A stretch of 64,000 nt of DNA from Abelmoschus esculentus. Lineage: Eukaryota; Streptophyta; Magnoliopsida; Malvales; Malvaceae. The notes beneath the pieces were generated by a model that saw only the letters and a list, made by a program, of their open reading frames with translations, did not search any database and was not told where the DNA came from. This document shows, piece by piece, positions 45,043 through 57,856 of the stretch. The position numbers and the translations under genes were made by a program. Numbering within the stretch: the stretch's first letter is position 1; every line of letters begins with the position of its first letter. The stretch is taken from contig JAUCBN010000020.1 of assembly GCA_035048815.1 (NCBI GenBank), forward strand, positions 7,501 to 71,500, read 5' to 3'.

Positions 45043-46099
45043 CTAATTGTAACACCCCTAACCTGTTTAAGAGCCGGGAGTGTTACCAAAAACACATGAC
45101 AAGCAAGAAAAACATAAATGATCATTACTATATTGGTTAATTCAATTTTAGGACCCATTTAAAACCTTTTTACCAAACCAGTTTGCATATAAGTTTCCTT
45201 TATCCTATTATTCAATTTGTAATAATCCATTTAAAATTTCAACATGATCTAACCATTTTGTTCTAAACCAAAATATGCATATGAAGAATATTATAACCCT
45301 CTTAACCTGTAATAATTTACTAATATATAATCTCTCACTTATCCATGTCATTCCAATATATCTATCCATCAATCAATCAAACTATCCAAACATGCTTCTT
45401 AAGTTCTTTCATATCATAACATATGCCAACTTATATATATACAACTACCAAGATAATTTACTTTAATATTTACAACCATGCTCTCAAAAATAGCTTATAT
45501 ACAAAACATGTTCTAATCCAGAATGTACAGAAGGTAACTAAATAAACGAACTAGCCACCATAACTAGGAGTCAACAAAAACTAAAATACCATACATGATC
45601 TCTTAGATTGTGTTGTCTCGGAAAACTCAAGTTATCTTATAAAGCTCTGAACCTGCAGTTTAAGGAAGGAGGAAACAAACGAGGGATAAGTACAATTAAG
45701 TACTTAGTGAGGTAGCTCCTATAACTAAACAATTTACAAACATATATTAATCATACAACATGAATATCAAGCAATATCAGGATTATCAAATCATATACAT
45801 GCTTTGTTTTGTTAGCATTCTAACTAAACATGCTTCTATTTTATGTAATAAAGCAATCAAACATGCTTCCAATCAATTCCAAATAATCATATATCACATA
45901 TCATGCTCATATTAGCAAAGCATATAACATATAACAAAAAAGCATCATTACAGTTCACTTATATCATTTCATTTCATGCTTGACATATATCAAGTGAATA
46001 AAAACTATTAAATGCCAAAACAAGTTCATTTTGATTAATATTTCGATATCTTTTAGACATTGACTTTTAGTCAATACTAGGTAATTAGGTCAATATTAT

Positions 46100-46300
46100 G
46101 GTACACAAAGTACCGGGTAATATGATACACAAAGTATCCAGTAGGGTGTCAAACACCACAAGTAGTACACCACTGTACTATCAGGGGATACCCTAGGTAT
46201 CTAACAGTAGAGTGACTAACTACTCGCAATAATAAGGTGACTTACCACCTTGAATAAGAAGATGACTCACCATCTCCATCAGTATGGTACACCAAGTACC
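46100..46300 (-). repeat. Array of nine mini-hairpins in the LTR of element E
   Basis: Inverted repeats start at 46100, 46124, 46145, 46164, 46187, 46210, 46234, 46260 and 46286 (spacing 19-26 bp). Stems in plus orientation: GGTAC/GTACC, GATAC/GTATC, GGTGT/ACACC, AGTAC/GTACT, GATACC/GGTATC, GAGT/ACTC, AAGGTG/CACCTT, AGATG/CATCT, GGTAC/GTACC. Loops are 1-8 nt, some reading ACAAA. Same architecture as 8581-8731 in element A. Confidence 0.8.
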
Positions 46301-48254
46301 GAAACATTAGAGCTCAATGACCCTAAGGCATGTCGTTCTACCTATAGCCAACTAGTTACCAAGGACTTGTAGTTCATTTTAATCTTTCAAGTTCATACAT
46401 TTTATTATTTATGCTTGAATCATATCATTTCAAGTGAATAGGATGTATGCATGCTTAAATGTTTTAAATTCTAACAATTAGCCTATCATGTACATGCTTA
46501 TCAATGTCAATTAATGCAAACATTAACTTGCATCCATTTAAACATTTTATCAAGCATAAACATGCATATATCATTCAAGTAACAAATCAAATAGTCATTG
46601 TATATCAATCAATTCAAGTATCACTCAAGTTTTCATTCAATTTTTCCTACGTCCCTTTATCATTACCAAGTATACATTTAGTCAATTTTCATGATATTTA
46701 AAATAATGCAAGGTTGGTTAGGAACTATCCCCAACCCTAAGGTTGCTACACTCACTAAGAAGTCAAGATGTCCTCCTATCCTCGAATGATAACTCCTTTC
46801 TCCCGATCTTTGGAAGACCCAACGTGTAAGTCCTCATCCAATTGATCCTCTCTTTGATCTTCATTAACATAAAAAAAAACATATATATTACATTAGAACC
46901 AATTCATCATTTATTCATCTAACTAATAAGCATTAAACATTAAACTTTTAAATATGTTCCAACAAACTGCCCAATTAACTATCCTTCACTAAATCGGGCA
47001 TATCTCACAATCCATAAGTCGGAATTGTGATTTCCATATATCGTTAGAAAGATATTGAATCCATCTAAATGACCATAATGGCCTTTAATTTTATACCCTA
47101 GCCAATTAAAGCAGATTATTCATTAAAGTTAAATTTTCCAGATTCTCGTAGGTCCTGACCTACCTTCACTAAACTCCTTATATCTCCCTTCTCACAACTC
47201 CAAATGATGCACCGTTTTTTTTAATTAAAATAGACTCATAAGGTTACATTCTTGCAAATTTTCAGACCCGAACACCTTACAAACAATAAATAGGACACGT
47301 TTAAACACACTGTCCAGAATAGGGCATTCTGGACAACATGTGTATCCTTCATTTCTTGCCTTCATTTGATCACCTAGACCACCATTTTCACTCATTAAAA
47401 GCTTCTAAAATTAAGTTAACTCATTATAGAACATATATTGTATACATAACCACTTCAAATTCTCTCTCTAACAAACCCAATTCGGGTAACCTAATCTGTT
47501 TCAGTTGCCAACAACACCAATGGAACGGTTTTGCATTCTTTCATTATTTTCTTGCATGAAACCACTAAACCTAGCTTACTAAACCAAAAATTAATGTTAT
47601 TAACACCTAAATCCAGTGTTAAAAACTATAAATCAAACAAAAACAAGCCCCAAGTATCCAATAAAATCAAGATAACTTACTATGCTCAAAACAGTCCAAA
47701 GCTTCTTCTAGCCTGATATATAAGCTCTAATGACCTCTTTAGCTTCCTTAGTTGTTTATAACTCACCCTTAAGCTTCCTAACTCTCTCATTTGATGAAAA
47801 GATGAAGAAATTTGAAGCTCTCTCTAAGCCTCCAATGGTGTCTTGTGAAAATTTTGGGGAAGAAGAAGAGAGTAAAGCAAATAAGAAAAAATGGGATTAA
47901 AACACACTCAATAGCCAGCCACCCATCTTTATCCATTATATTTTCTTTTTCATTTATTTTTAATCACATAATTTTTATTATAATATCGCTTTCTTATTTT
48001 ATTTTTTTAATTACAAGATGACTATTTGTTATCTAGCTTTAATTGATCACTTGAAATGCTTTCATTAAGATTTTCTTTCATTCTTTTAATTTATCTTAAT
48101 TCGAGCCGTAGTTGATCTAACGAGGCTCAATTTCAAGAAAGTGCACTTAAAATGTCGTTTTACAATTCTTTAAGCTTCCAATAGCCTAGCATAATTTTCA
48201 ATTTCTCAACGACTTATTTATGCTTTCTAACTAGGCCCGGTTGAGGATATTACA

Positions 48255-48570
48255 TTTTAGCTATCCACAAGGCTAGTCGCGAATGTGTGTGGTTAAGTTA
48301 TATAATCAATTATATTCGAGAAAATTATGGTTTACGCTATGACAAAGTAATTTCAACAATCTTATATGAGGATAATACAACCTGTATTGTCCAAGTTAAG
48401 GAATGATACATGAAAGATGATAGAACAAAACACATCTCACCGAAATTCTTTTTCACTCATGATCTACAAAAGAATGAAGACATTGATGTCCGACATATTT
48501 ATTCATGTGATAATTTGGTAGATCTATTAACCAAGACGTTCCTAGTGCTCCATTTTAGAAGTTAATTTAC
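48255..48570 (+). pseudogene. pol: RNase H of copia D, right part
   Basis: SRECVWLSYIINYIRENYG, ILYEDNTTCIVQVKE, DRTKHISPKFFFTHDLQKN, DIDVRHIYSCDNLVDLLTK: the C-terminal half of a copia RNase H, including the YEDN and D-LTK motifs. One stop (GAATGA, where the family has Gly). Confidence 0.87.
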
Positions 48571-48586
48571 AATATTGGATTGCATT

Positions 48587-49104
48587 TAGAGATGGGCACG
48601 GGTCGGGTCGGATTTTTAAGCCACCCCGACCCGAAGAATCAAACCCGTTATCCGACCTGACCTGGTTTTTGGGTGAAAAATCTGACCCAACCCGACCTGA
48701 TTTTAAGCATTAAAATTTGACTCGACCCAATCCAAATAATTAAAAAAATAAATTTTAAGGACTTAATTGTTAAAAAATAAAATTTAGGGATTTAATTGTA
48801 AAAAAATAAATTTTTAGTGACCTAATTGTAAAAATATAATTTTAGTGACCTAATTGTAAAAAATATATATAAAGAAGTATCATTATTGCAAATATCCCTA
48901 AAATATATATGAAAAAGCTACACTAATAATCTCGGGTTGGGTCGGATTTTTTCCACCTTAAACCCAAATCCGACCCGACCCGAGATCTCCATTAAAAAAA
49001 ACATCTAGACCCGACCCTAACCCGAATTTTTTACCAAAAAATCTAACCCAATCGAATCAGGTCAGGTCGAAACCCATCGGGTTCGGATTTCGTGTTCATC
49101 CCTA
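48587..49104. mobile_element. MITE with GGGTCGGGTCGG-type subterminal repeats
   Basis: Ends TAGAGATGGGCACG and, reversed, TAGGGATGAACACG. Subterminal (A)CCCGACCCGA and GGGTCGGAT repeats sit at both ends with an AT-rich centre; about 518 bp; no ORF. It lies in the 3' non-coding part of copia D, where element F has uninterrupted sequence. Target duplication not clear; hAT-like style is an inference. Confidence 0.7.
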
Positions 49105-49300
49105 ATTTTGTCATGCTAGAGATCTTATATGATGTATGCGTTACACTCTTTTTCCCTTAACTGAAGGTTTGTTCCAATAGTTTTACCTGGTAAGGCTTTT
49201 AATGAGATATGTTATGCATATCAAAGACATATTTATTCTTTTTCCTTCACTAAATTTTTTTTTCTGAGGTACATTATCTTTATAGACATCCAAGAGGGAG

Positions 49301-49555
49301 TGTTATGAATATTTATCTATGTAGATGTCTATCATGATAAGAACTATAACTAGGAGATTTGATTTACTTTATCATTAATAATATTATCTTATTAATTAGA
49401 GTTTAATGTATTACGTACTTCTTATAGATATAAATAGATGATTTGATGGAGGCATTATGTAAGTCTATATTCAGAGAATAATATAAATATATCCTATTAT
49501 CTTTATCTTTATCTTTTATTCTTATTCGTTGTTCTTCGTTATTTTATTCATAGCA
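49301..49555 (+). repeat. 3' LTR of copia element D
   Basis: 255 bp, follows purine tract CAAGAGGGAG, ends at the ATTTA target duplication. Confidence 0.88.
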
Positions 49556-49560
49556 ATTTA

Positions 49561-52500
49561 AAGATATTTAAAGATATATAACTTTATTTATAATACAAAT
49601 AAAAAGATACCATCTGATACGATGATTTGAATAAAAGACGTTAATTATAAATGGTGTTTTGATATTTTTTATATTTTTTAATTCATGTGTATGAATTTAA
49701 TAAAAAAATATTAAACAAGAGAGGACCCTATAAGTAGAAGACATGCGTCATCTTCCACTCAAGCAACTGACGTCTTTCACTTACATTAAAAAATATAGTA
49801 GATCTCTAAATATTTCTCAATATCCCTTATATTCTAAATTTTAATTTATTTTAGATTATTCTACCAAATATCTCCAAGACAAGATTATATTAAATTTACT
49901 AGTCTTTGCCCCACAAAATAAGCCGTTCATTTTTTTTGGTGTTTTAAAGGGTAATAATTTCATCCTTTTGATCAGGTGGCTGTTATTTATGTTTTGTAAT
50001 ATTTTTTTATTTTATTTTCATTATTTTTCATTTTTAACTTTATTTTATATATTTGAATTTTTGTGCGATTTGGTTTAAGTTTTTTTAAAATAAAAATTGT
50101 TTTTTTCTTGTAGTACATTTTTTATATTCTTATGATATATTTTCTTAAAATTTATGATATGTTTTCTCTATTTGTATAGCATGTTTTATTGTTATTTTAA
50201 GGTTGGATTTGATATTTTCTTTTCAACTATCGATTATTGGTTATCATATCGATCTACTCGTAGTTTGGATCATCATATCGGTTCTCTAGTATTTGTAGGC
50301 GTTTGTCATCACTAAAAATAATTTTTGATTGAATTATGATAAAATTATTTTTGTAAACGTATTAATATCACTATATATATTTTTATGTTAATTTTGATGA
50401 TATTTATCATTCGTTAATGTAACTATTCTACCCTATTCCTTATCGCTTAGCAACTATATATACTTATATCACAAACATATCATTTACAATAATACAACAA
50501 GGTTAATAATGCTTGCAAACATCGTACTTATCGTCGTAACTACCACTAACATTTTATAACATAAATCAAACACCAAGTATTGATAAAACAATCAACCAAG
50601 AACTCAAGCACAATCACACCCCCAATAAATTATAAACATGGTTTTAATATCAACAAATATAATCCTTCGACCCAGTCTAAATAGAACCCGACTCGAACGA
50701 GTTATAGAGAAATAACGAAATAATTCTAGGAGGACTCGCTCCGATAAACGATCCTTTTTTTCTTCTTTTATCTTTCTTAAATGTTTTAGTTAAGTTCTTG
50801 AGTGTGCATGCATTACTCGTGTTCGATTATAAGGAAAACAGACATCAACGAGCTCTAATTTAAACTAATGAGCAAAAAAGACCAAAACATAATTTTAAAT
50901 TGAAGTTAAAATATAGTAGCAAACATTTAGTTACAAAAATTCCCACATTGATCTGAAACAAAGGCTTACACTAGTTAGGCCTATATAAGCTAATGTCAAT
51001 ATTTTTTTTTATAATTCATGGAGTTAAATATCAAAGTTTATTTTAAAGAGTTTATTTTTTTTATTTTCATTCTTAAAATGCGAACCGAATTTTTTCAGAT
51101 TCATAAAAATTTAATTGAAATTTATTTAGTACACACGACGAGTTCCTATTAGGATTTGTTAATTCATTTGTTACCTAATTAATTAAGCTAAAACAAGAAC
51201 AAAATTGAAAAAATAAGGAATAATTACATTTTAATTCTCTTGATTCCTAAAGTTATTAAAAAGTTTATTCATATTAGTGATACATATCATGATGTTTATT
51301 CTATAAAAAATTATGTTTGACCTCCTTTAAATTGATTCTATTAGGGTTTCCTTTTTGACATTCGGACATTTACTTTTCATATTTTGGTGGATAAAGAAAA
51401 ATATATTAAAGGGTGTGTGCTCTAAATTAGAACACGAAGTCGTAATTGTATCCATGCAACTCTCCTAGCAGAACTTTCCTACGTGGGCCCTGCTTTCACT
51501 TAATTAATACTCCTACTATTACCAGCAAGCCGACAAATATTTTTCAACGCTTTGTAGTAAAATAATTTTGAAGAGAAAAACTTATCAAAAAAAATTGAAG
51601 AGAAAACAATGCTTACGCCTAAAGTAGAAAAATATTTGTTATGCATCGACATATTTACCCAAATATAATTATTTGATGAAATAGTACTCTTTCAAGGTTA
51701 TTTATGAAAATAGCACTCAATTTGTACTACATAAGTAAAAAACGTGGTAAAAATAATACTATCTTTAAAGATAATTCGATGAAATATCATTGCAGCGTTT
51801 CTTTATTTATTATCGATATAAGCCAAGACTTAAAAATAGAGTTCATATAAAAAAAATTAAAGACGAACTCTTTAACTCATGATCTCACATTAATAAGAAA
51901 TAAAGGTTAACACTTCAATTATACTTGTATAAATTAATATTAATATTATTTTATCGGTATATCTTTTTACTTATTTTCATAAACAATCTTAAGAATATGT
52001 TATTCCGTTAAAAAAATCTCAAAATGGTAGGATAAATATGTTATATGCATTCGTTATTATAATAGGTAAAATTAGAGAATTTTTGGGTTGAAACAAATTA
52101 GGGAAATGTTACGGTAGAAAATTATTTAGGTATTCGATGTGAAGTGACAAATTTATCTTCGGATATTGATTTTGGATCGTCTCAAATATTTTTAAAATGA
52201 TAAGTGAAATCTTAAAAATGGATCTTACAGAATAAAATCTTTGTATAATTAATTTAATAAATCATAAAAACATAATTAAATTTTGTCAAATATATTACTT
52301 TTATTATTTTATTAAAAATAATTTAAATACAACTAATAAATACCTTAAATAAACTATAGAACCATAATTTAATATTTATCGAGAATTGTGGCCCCTAAGC
52401 TAGAGCTCGTAATGCTCCCCCATGAGTCGGGCATGTAATATAACTTTTATGTCTTGGTTTTCTATGCTGTTTTGTAAAAAAAAAATTATGGCATAGTCGG

Positions 52501-53400
52501 CTACAGCTGAAGTAAACTTCAACGGAGTCATGGGAATAAGTCGACGACTTTGGTGAGAGGGACTAAATTGAATGGAATAAAAAATACGGACTCGTTGAGG
52601 AAAAGAAAGATAGCAAGGGTTGAAATGTCACAATTGACCTAGCCGGGTCTAATAATTAGAGCAAAACAAAATAGGGTAAACTATATGGTTGATCACTTAT
52701 GTTTCATAAATGTTCACTTTTATTCACTAAATTAAAAGAATAACATATTAGTCACTTATGTTATGGATGTATAATGTTTTGATCACTAGACCGTTAAGAT
52801 AATTAGTTTGATGATGTAACACAGTAATAAAAAGAGATAATTTTTAAGTTATCCCTAAATTTTAAACAAAATACTAATGTGACCTCTAAACTTAAGATAA
52901 ATATCACTTTGACCCCTAAACTTTAAATAAAATATCAATTCAATCCTTAAACCAACAAAAAGTCCCTCATCAACAACCATCGTTGTCGATCAATGATCGT
53001 TGGTCCCAAAATTGTACATCAACATTTTGGGAAGCATCCGTAACATGATTTTTTAATTCATTTCTTTTGGTAAGCAGCATTTCTTCTAAACTACCCCCAA
53101 TCATAATTGCAATTAAAGCTGACAATTAATAATCTTTGAGTTTTAATTCTTTTAATAAATGATATTAGAAGATTGAAAATAACAAAGTAAAACATTAATC
53201 TTCACACAATGAAATTGCAAGCTTTGTATTTATAAATTTAAGAAAGAAGAGAAAAGAACCTAGGGTGCATTTCTAGTTCAATTTTTGATGACACACTAGA
53301 AAACCCAAATTAAGGCAACATTTGTAAAGAAAATAAATCAGTCTGAAATGGAAAAGCATAGAAAAGTAATAAAGGAGCAAGTTGTGCAAAAGGGAATAAT
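49561..53400. other. AT-rich, gene-poor region
   Basis: No convincing gene on either strand. Only low-complexity AT-rich sequence and short unclassified repeats. 52700-52960 repeats the idea 'A-rich GATCACTTATGTT' twice but shows no ends. Confidence 0.45.
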
Positions 53401-53416
53401 GAATATTGAATAATGG

Positions 53417-54583
53417 CTAATAGAATCTGGTGATGGAGGGACGGAGGTCAATCTCCTGGGTCCAAGCGGTTCGATCTTGAACATGCAAATGCCAGTAGGT
53501 CTGAGCCAACGCGTCCGGGTCCATCGTCATCATCGCCCCGACGTCCCCTCCCACTCCGCCACTCTGCTGTTGCTGTTGCTGTTGCTCACTGACCAACCCT
53601 GTCTGCGACGTCGATGCCCCCCTGCATTTCCATGTATTGCTCATCTTAGTTTCGTGTTTTTATGTGCTCCATGGAAACGGGATACGGTTCTTTGGATAAA
53701 TATTCCTTGTTTTTTTGTTTTACCTGGGTGAACCAATGACTCCGTCGATGATAATATGAGCAACATGAATACCGAGAGGCTGGAATTCTCTTGCCAGGCA
53801 TTGGGATAATGCTCTCAGTGCGAACTTTCCACAACCTGTTCCATTTAAAACAAAAGTAGTGCGAACTTATTCATTTTAAAACTGGGTTTTGTTTGAATGA
53901 GTGAAACTTGAAAGTTTACATAGTTCAGAGAAACCAGCAATGCCACTGAGTGAAGCTGAACAGCCAGTGAAAAGAATGGTTCCTTTTCCCCTTTCAACCA
54001 TCCCCGGAAGTACCTTTTAGCAAAATATAAATTCCTTCAAAAAGAAATGGGAATTAAGGAAAGAAAACCAAATATGAAATTAGAAGGGGAACCTTTTGAA
54101 CGCAAAGGAAAGCACCAATCGAGGAGACGGTGAGAGATTTCTGAAAGGAATCGATTTTAATGTCAGTGAAGTTTGTGGGGTGCCATGAAACTGATTGGTA
54201 TGCATTATACACCAGAACTTCAACAAATCCTAGTGAAAGAACCCCTTCAAATGCTTCCCTAACACTTCTAGAATCCGAGCAGTCTATTCTGATAGCAAAC
54301 ACTTGGGATTTCTCTTCCCTAGCTATCTCATCTGCAAATCTTGACAATCGGCCTGGAGAGTGGAAACATACAATCCAACAGCACGTGATGATGAATAAAA
54401 GGGTAAAAGAAGAAAGAGAATTTTAAGGGAAACGATAGAGAAAGTACCCAAGTCCCTAGCCAGGATGGCAACCGTGTACCCTTCATGAGCAAACTTGCGG
54501 GCTATGGATCGTCCAAGCTTTGGTCCGACGCCTACAATGGCGGCTATGCCTTTGGCAGGGGTAGAGTTTGCCATACTACGCAT
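53417..54583 (-). CDS. Short-chain dehydrogenase/reductase-like protein (five exons)
   Basis: Proposed exons (minus): 54583-54448, 54352-54093, 54013-53920, 53835-53724, 53621-53417; all introns are GT-AG and phases agree, giving 268 residues. Rossmann fold: strand 1 IAAIVGVGPKLGRSIA (a GxGPxLG form of the SDR glycine motif), strand 2 YTVAILARDLGRLSRFADEI, an acidic DCSD after strand 3, VEVLVYNAYQ in place of NNAG, TILFTGCSAS with the catalytic-type Ser. Where classical SDRs have YxxxK the protein reads LCCGK: the Lys is present, the Tyr is not. The last exon adds a seven-Gln run, a Gly/Met-rich linker and MDPDALAQTYWHLHVQDRTAWTQE. A TATA-like sequence lies at 54759-54767. Substrate unknown; the enzyme may be inactive or use another residue. 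The start could be the second Met (54574). Confidence 0.87.
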
Positions 54584-54758
54584 CTTTACCAAATCTTAGG
54601 GTCCAAAGAGATAAGAAAACAAAACCGGAACAATGAAGAGAGCTTAGCAAAGCAAAATGAGAGAGCAGCAAATGGGACTGTGGAAAGGAAGCCACTCCTT
54701 TCAATGAGATGCACTTTGCCTTGATAAGTTCTCCACTTAAGTCTTTCTCGCCTCTCCC

Positions 54759-54767
54759 TTTTATATA
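54759..54767 (-). promoter_or_regulatory. TATA-like box of the SDR gene
   Basis: Minus strand TATATAAAA, about 180 bases before the start codon. The CT-rich leader between them contains no in-frame upstream ATG that I noticed. Confidence 0.55.
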
Positions 54768-54799
54768 ACTCCACTATTTTATTTCTTCACACTCTCTCA

Positions 54800-55590
54800 C
54801 TCAATCATTGCATAGGGAAATCGATGAATCTCCATGAATATTAATGGTTAACTCTTGGATCAAGATATCAATAATTAATTGATCTAATAAAATTAAATAT
54901 TAAATCTTTTTAATAATATTAAAGGTTAGAATCTTAATTTTATGAACATAACAATTGAATTGATGTAATTGTTATACCCAATCAGACAGTAACTAATGTG
55001 TCGAATATGGATTGTTAAGCACAAAAAAAATCTTGAACCATAATGACTATGTCTGAAAACTTTGCTCGGTTGGTAACATGTCATTGTCCGAGCTTTTCAA
55101 AGAAGTACCCTTGTTATATTAACATCAATATTTGCCATTGGTCCATATGTCTACGGAGTATTGAGGTTAACTAGTTAAAGTGTTTTGCCTTGAACTGTAA
55201 ACAGGGCAGAGTAGAAAATGTCAAACTGTTTCAGGGGTTTAAAATTCATGTTCAGAATTGAATCTATTCATAAAAGAAAATGATTGGTATAGGCCTATGA
55301 GGTCATCACACACGCACACGCACCATTCCCCTGATTCCTGACCAATAAATTCTTGCCATTGTCTTTTGAAAAAGGAATAGATGTTACTGTTTTGCTTTTC
55401 TTCACCCTTTGATCAGAATTTAGAATATTTGTTTCACAAAAGAAGATTTTGAACAGTGTTTTTGGGCATTTCCATGACTTATGCACAAGGAAAGTTGAGC
55501 AAACCACTTAATGCCAAGTTGGTCAGTTCTCTTCATTCAGTTAACTGCCAACTGCAACAAGTAACAAGCATATTGAATCCATCCTAATTT
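54800..55590. other. Upstream intergenic region of the SDR gene
   Basis: No gene or repeat recognised; short open stretches here lack any family motif. Confidence 0.4.
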
Positions 55591-55857
55591 ATGTTAAAGA
55601 TAATAAATAATGGCTTCAACTATGAATAATCTCTTACTCACACCTCATTTACTCACTCATTTTTGAGGAATACAACATGCATTCTCTCAACATTTGTTTC
55701 TCTTCTTGTGATCATCTCTTTTCATTGTTCTTTTTTGTTTTCGTAGGGATCTAAGCACCTTTGCTTGATATTTTTCATCCTTACTTAGTCGGACAAGCAT
55801 CCAAAAATCGATTAAGGTTACACATTCGAGTTAGTGAAGTTTTACGGATGTGATAAA

Positions 55858-57856
55858 TGGTATCAGAGATAGTTGATCAAAAAAAATGACATAACCAAAC
55901 TCCATCGATGTTCGAGCAACCGAAGGAGTTACAACCCGCAATGGCGAGAAGAAGCGAGGAAGTTCCAAGCACATAATGGCAGCCTTAGATCAAAGGGTCG
56001 TTATACTTAAGAATTTCATGAAGAAAGTCAAGGAGGCCCGAGATGATGATGAGTCACGCTCTAATCTAATCGAGTCCATCGAGAGAAAAATCAAAGAGGA
56101 GGTTGAGAATCTTCTTGGTTAGTTGTATGAGAGATTGGATGGCTGAGACAACTCCCTAGAAGCCGAGATATCCTCTATGTAGGAGGAGATGAAAAAGATC
56201 AAGAGTGAGTTTATCATTTATCAAGCAACGATGAAGAGTGGAATGCTTGTCAATGTCGAAGTACCTAAGTATAAGATTAACGCCCCACGACCTAAAAAGT
56301 TCACTGGGTCCAAGGTAGTCAAAGATATAGATAATTTTATTTTGGGTCTTGAACAATATTTTTGTATGATGAATATCGATGACGATACAACCAAGATAAA
56401 TAATGTTTGTTTTTATCTTACTAATGTCGTTTTTTATGGTGGCGATGCAGATGTGATGAGGGAAAAGATAGCACAATTCCCTTCAAGATATGAAAGAACT
56501 TTTAATTTGCATTCAAGTAGCATTTTTATTCAAAGAATGCTCAATTAAAGGCGCAATTGAAGATGTGTTAACTTAAACATAATGGTACTATCATCGAGTA
56601 TATGAAAAAGTTCACTAAACTTAAGCTCCAACTATCAAGTTTGAGTGAAGATGAAGGTTACTTTGATTTCATTAATGAACTTCAAAAGTGGATCTGGTTA
56701 GAGTTAGAGTGGAAAGAGGTTACAAGTTTGTCTGAAGCCTTAAATGTGGTAGAGTTCCTTAACTAGTACGAGAATAAAAAATTTGAGCCATTCAAACAAA
56801 AAGCCAAGTTCAAATGCAATTAGGGAGGAGACAAAGAAAAGTCAACAAAGAACAAGCCCGAAAAGCCTTAAAGTGACTATAAAAGGCTACCCCAATAGAA
56901 GGGTCGTATGCAATAGAAAAAGAACAATAAATCTTTCTAATGTTTTACATATGATGGTAAATCACTTGGCGAGACACTACCCACACAATGGAAAAGTCAT
57001 TACCTTCCAAGAGAAAGGTACTGATGAGAGGGAGAATTTCAAGTTTGGATCCATCCTTAGTTACATGGATGTCAAGAAAAGCAATAAGATGAAGAGGATG
57101 ATGTTTTTAAACCTCAATATAACTGGTCAGAAGATGAGTGCCCTAGTTGACATTGGTGCCTTAGAATTGCTTATGTCTGAACAAGAAGCAAAGAAACTCG
57201 ACCTTTATGTTGAGAAGGCCAGTGAGTTTATAAAAATCGTCAATTCTAAAGAAGCTCTAATTGCTAGCATAGAAAAAAGATTCAATCTCGATATTGGAGG
57301 TTGGACAAGGAAGCTATCAAGGTAATCTTGCTTGATGATTTCAATTTTGTTATTAGGCTTAGCTTTCTTGATCGGATTAATGTGTTTTTTATACCTTCTG
57401 CAAATTGTTTATGCATCCTTGATCCGAAAATATCAATATATTATTCAGGTAAGTCGGTAGGCCGAAGTTAGGGACAAAATATTTTCAACAATTCAGTTTT
57501 CTAAGGGTTGCAAGGAGGAACCTACCTTTCTAGAAACATTGGTGGAAGATAAACCTATCATGATTGAGAAGTTACCTGATGAGGTGGGACAAGTATTGGC
57601 AAAATTTCAAGATGTGCATCGATTATTAAGCTTTGAACAAGCTCACAATGAAGAAAAAATGTTCGATCCCGCTTATTGCAGACTTGTTCGATCAACGTGG
57701 TGGTGCAATATGATTCACCAAGTTGTATTTAAGGTTCGGATATTACCAAGTTAGAATTGACACCTAAAATGAGTCAAAGATAGCTTATGTTACACTCTAC
57801 AGTTTATATGAGTTTTTAGTGATGCACATCGGCCTCATGAATACTCCAACCAAGTA
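55858..57856 (+). pseudogene. gypsy gag-protease-RT relic (element G, possibly Galadriel/CRM-like)
   Basis: A primer-site-like TGGTATCAGAGA at 55858, then gag with MARRSEEVPS, KFTGSKVVKDIDNFILGLEQYF and a matrix-like region (56189-56548), a weak nucleocapsid region, and protease LNLNITGQKMSALVDIGALELLMSE (57110-57190; the catalytic DTGA is DIGA). The start of RT follows (YEFLVMHIGLMNTPT, near 57800-57855). It breaks off at about 57856, where copia F LTR sequence begins. The 5' LTR presumably lies at about 55590-55850, ends not identified. Many stops and shifts. Confidence 0.72.

Larger units (their letters stand above)
43646..48254 (-). mobile_element. Internally deleted Tekay-type gypsy element E (minus)
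   Basis: 5' LTR 45048-48254 (3.2 kb; minus-strand start TGTAATATCC, end GGGGTGTTACA), primer site 45031-45042, gag 43990-44898, then a 340-bp remnant of the 3' LTR end (43646-43985). Pol and most of the 3' LTR are deleted. Flanks are TTTTG (43641-43645) and TTTTA (48255-48259). The interrupted copia sequence reads GAGATTTTAGCT, so the target duplication is TTTTA with one mutated base. Confidence 0.87.
42551..49555 (+). mobile_element. Deleted Ty1/copia element D carrying element E and a MITE
   Basis: 5' LTR 42551-42788 (TGTTATGAAT..TCACAACA) and 3' LTR 49301-49555 (TGTTATGAAT..CATAGCA), with the perfect target duplication ATTTA at 42546-42550 and 49556-49560. The primer-site region TGTTATGAGCACGAG (42789) and the purine tract AAGAGGGAG (49292-49300) are in place. 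Internal sequence keeps only a short gag leader, an RT scrap (about 42990-43090, matching 60960-61075 of element F) and RNase H. Element E (43646-48254) and the MITE (48587-49104) were inserted later. Confidence 0.88.

Noticed and set aside
48579..49112. 8-bp target duplication around the MITE at 48587
   Set aside because: Flanks ATTGCATT and ATTTTGTC do not match well enough.
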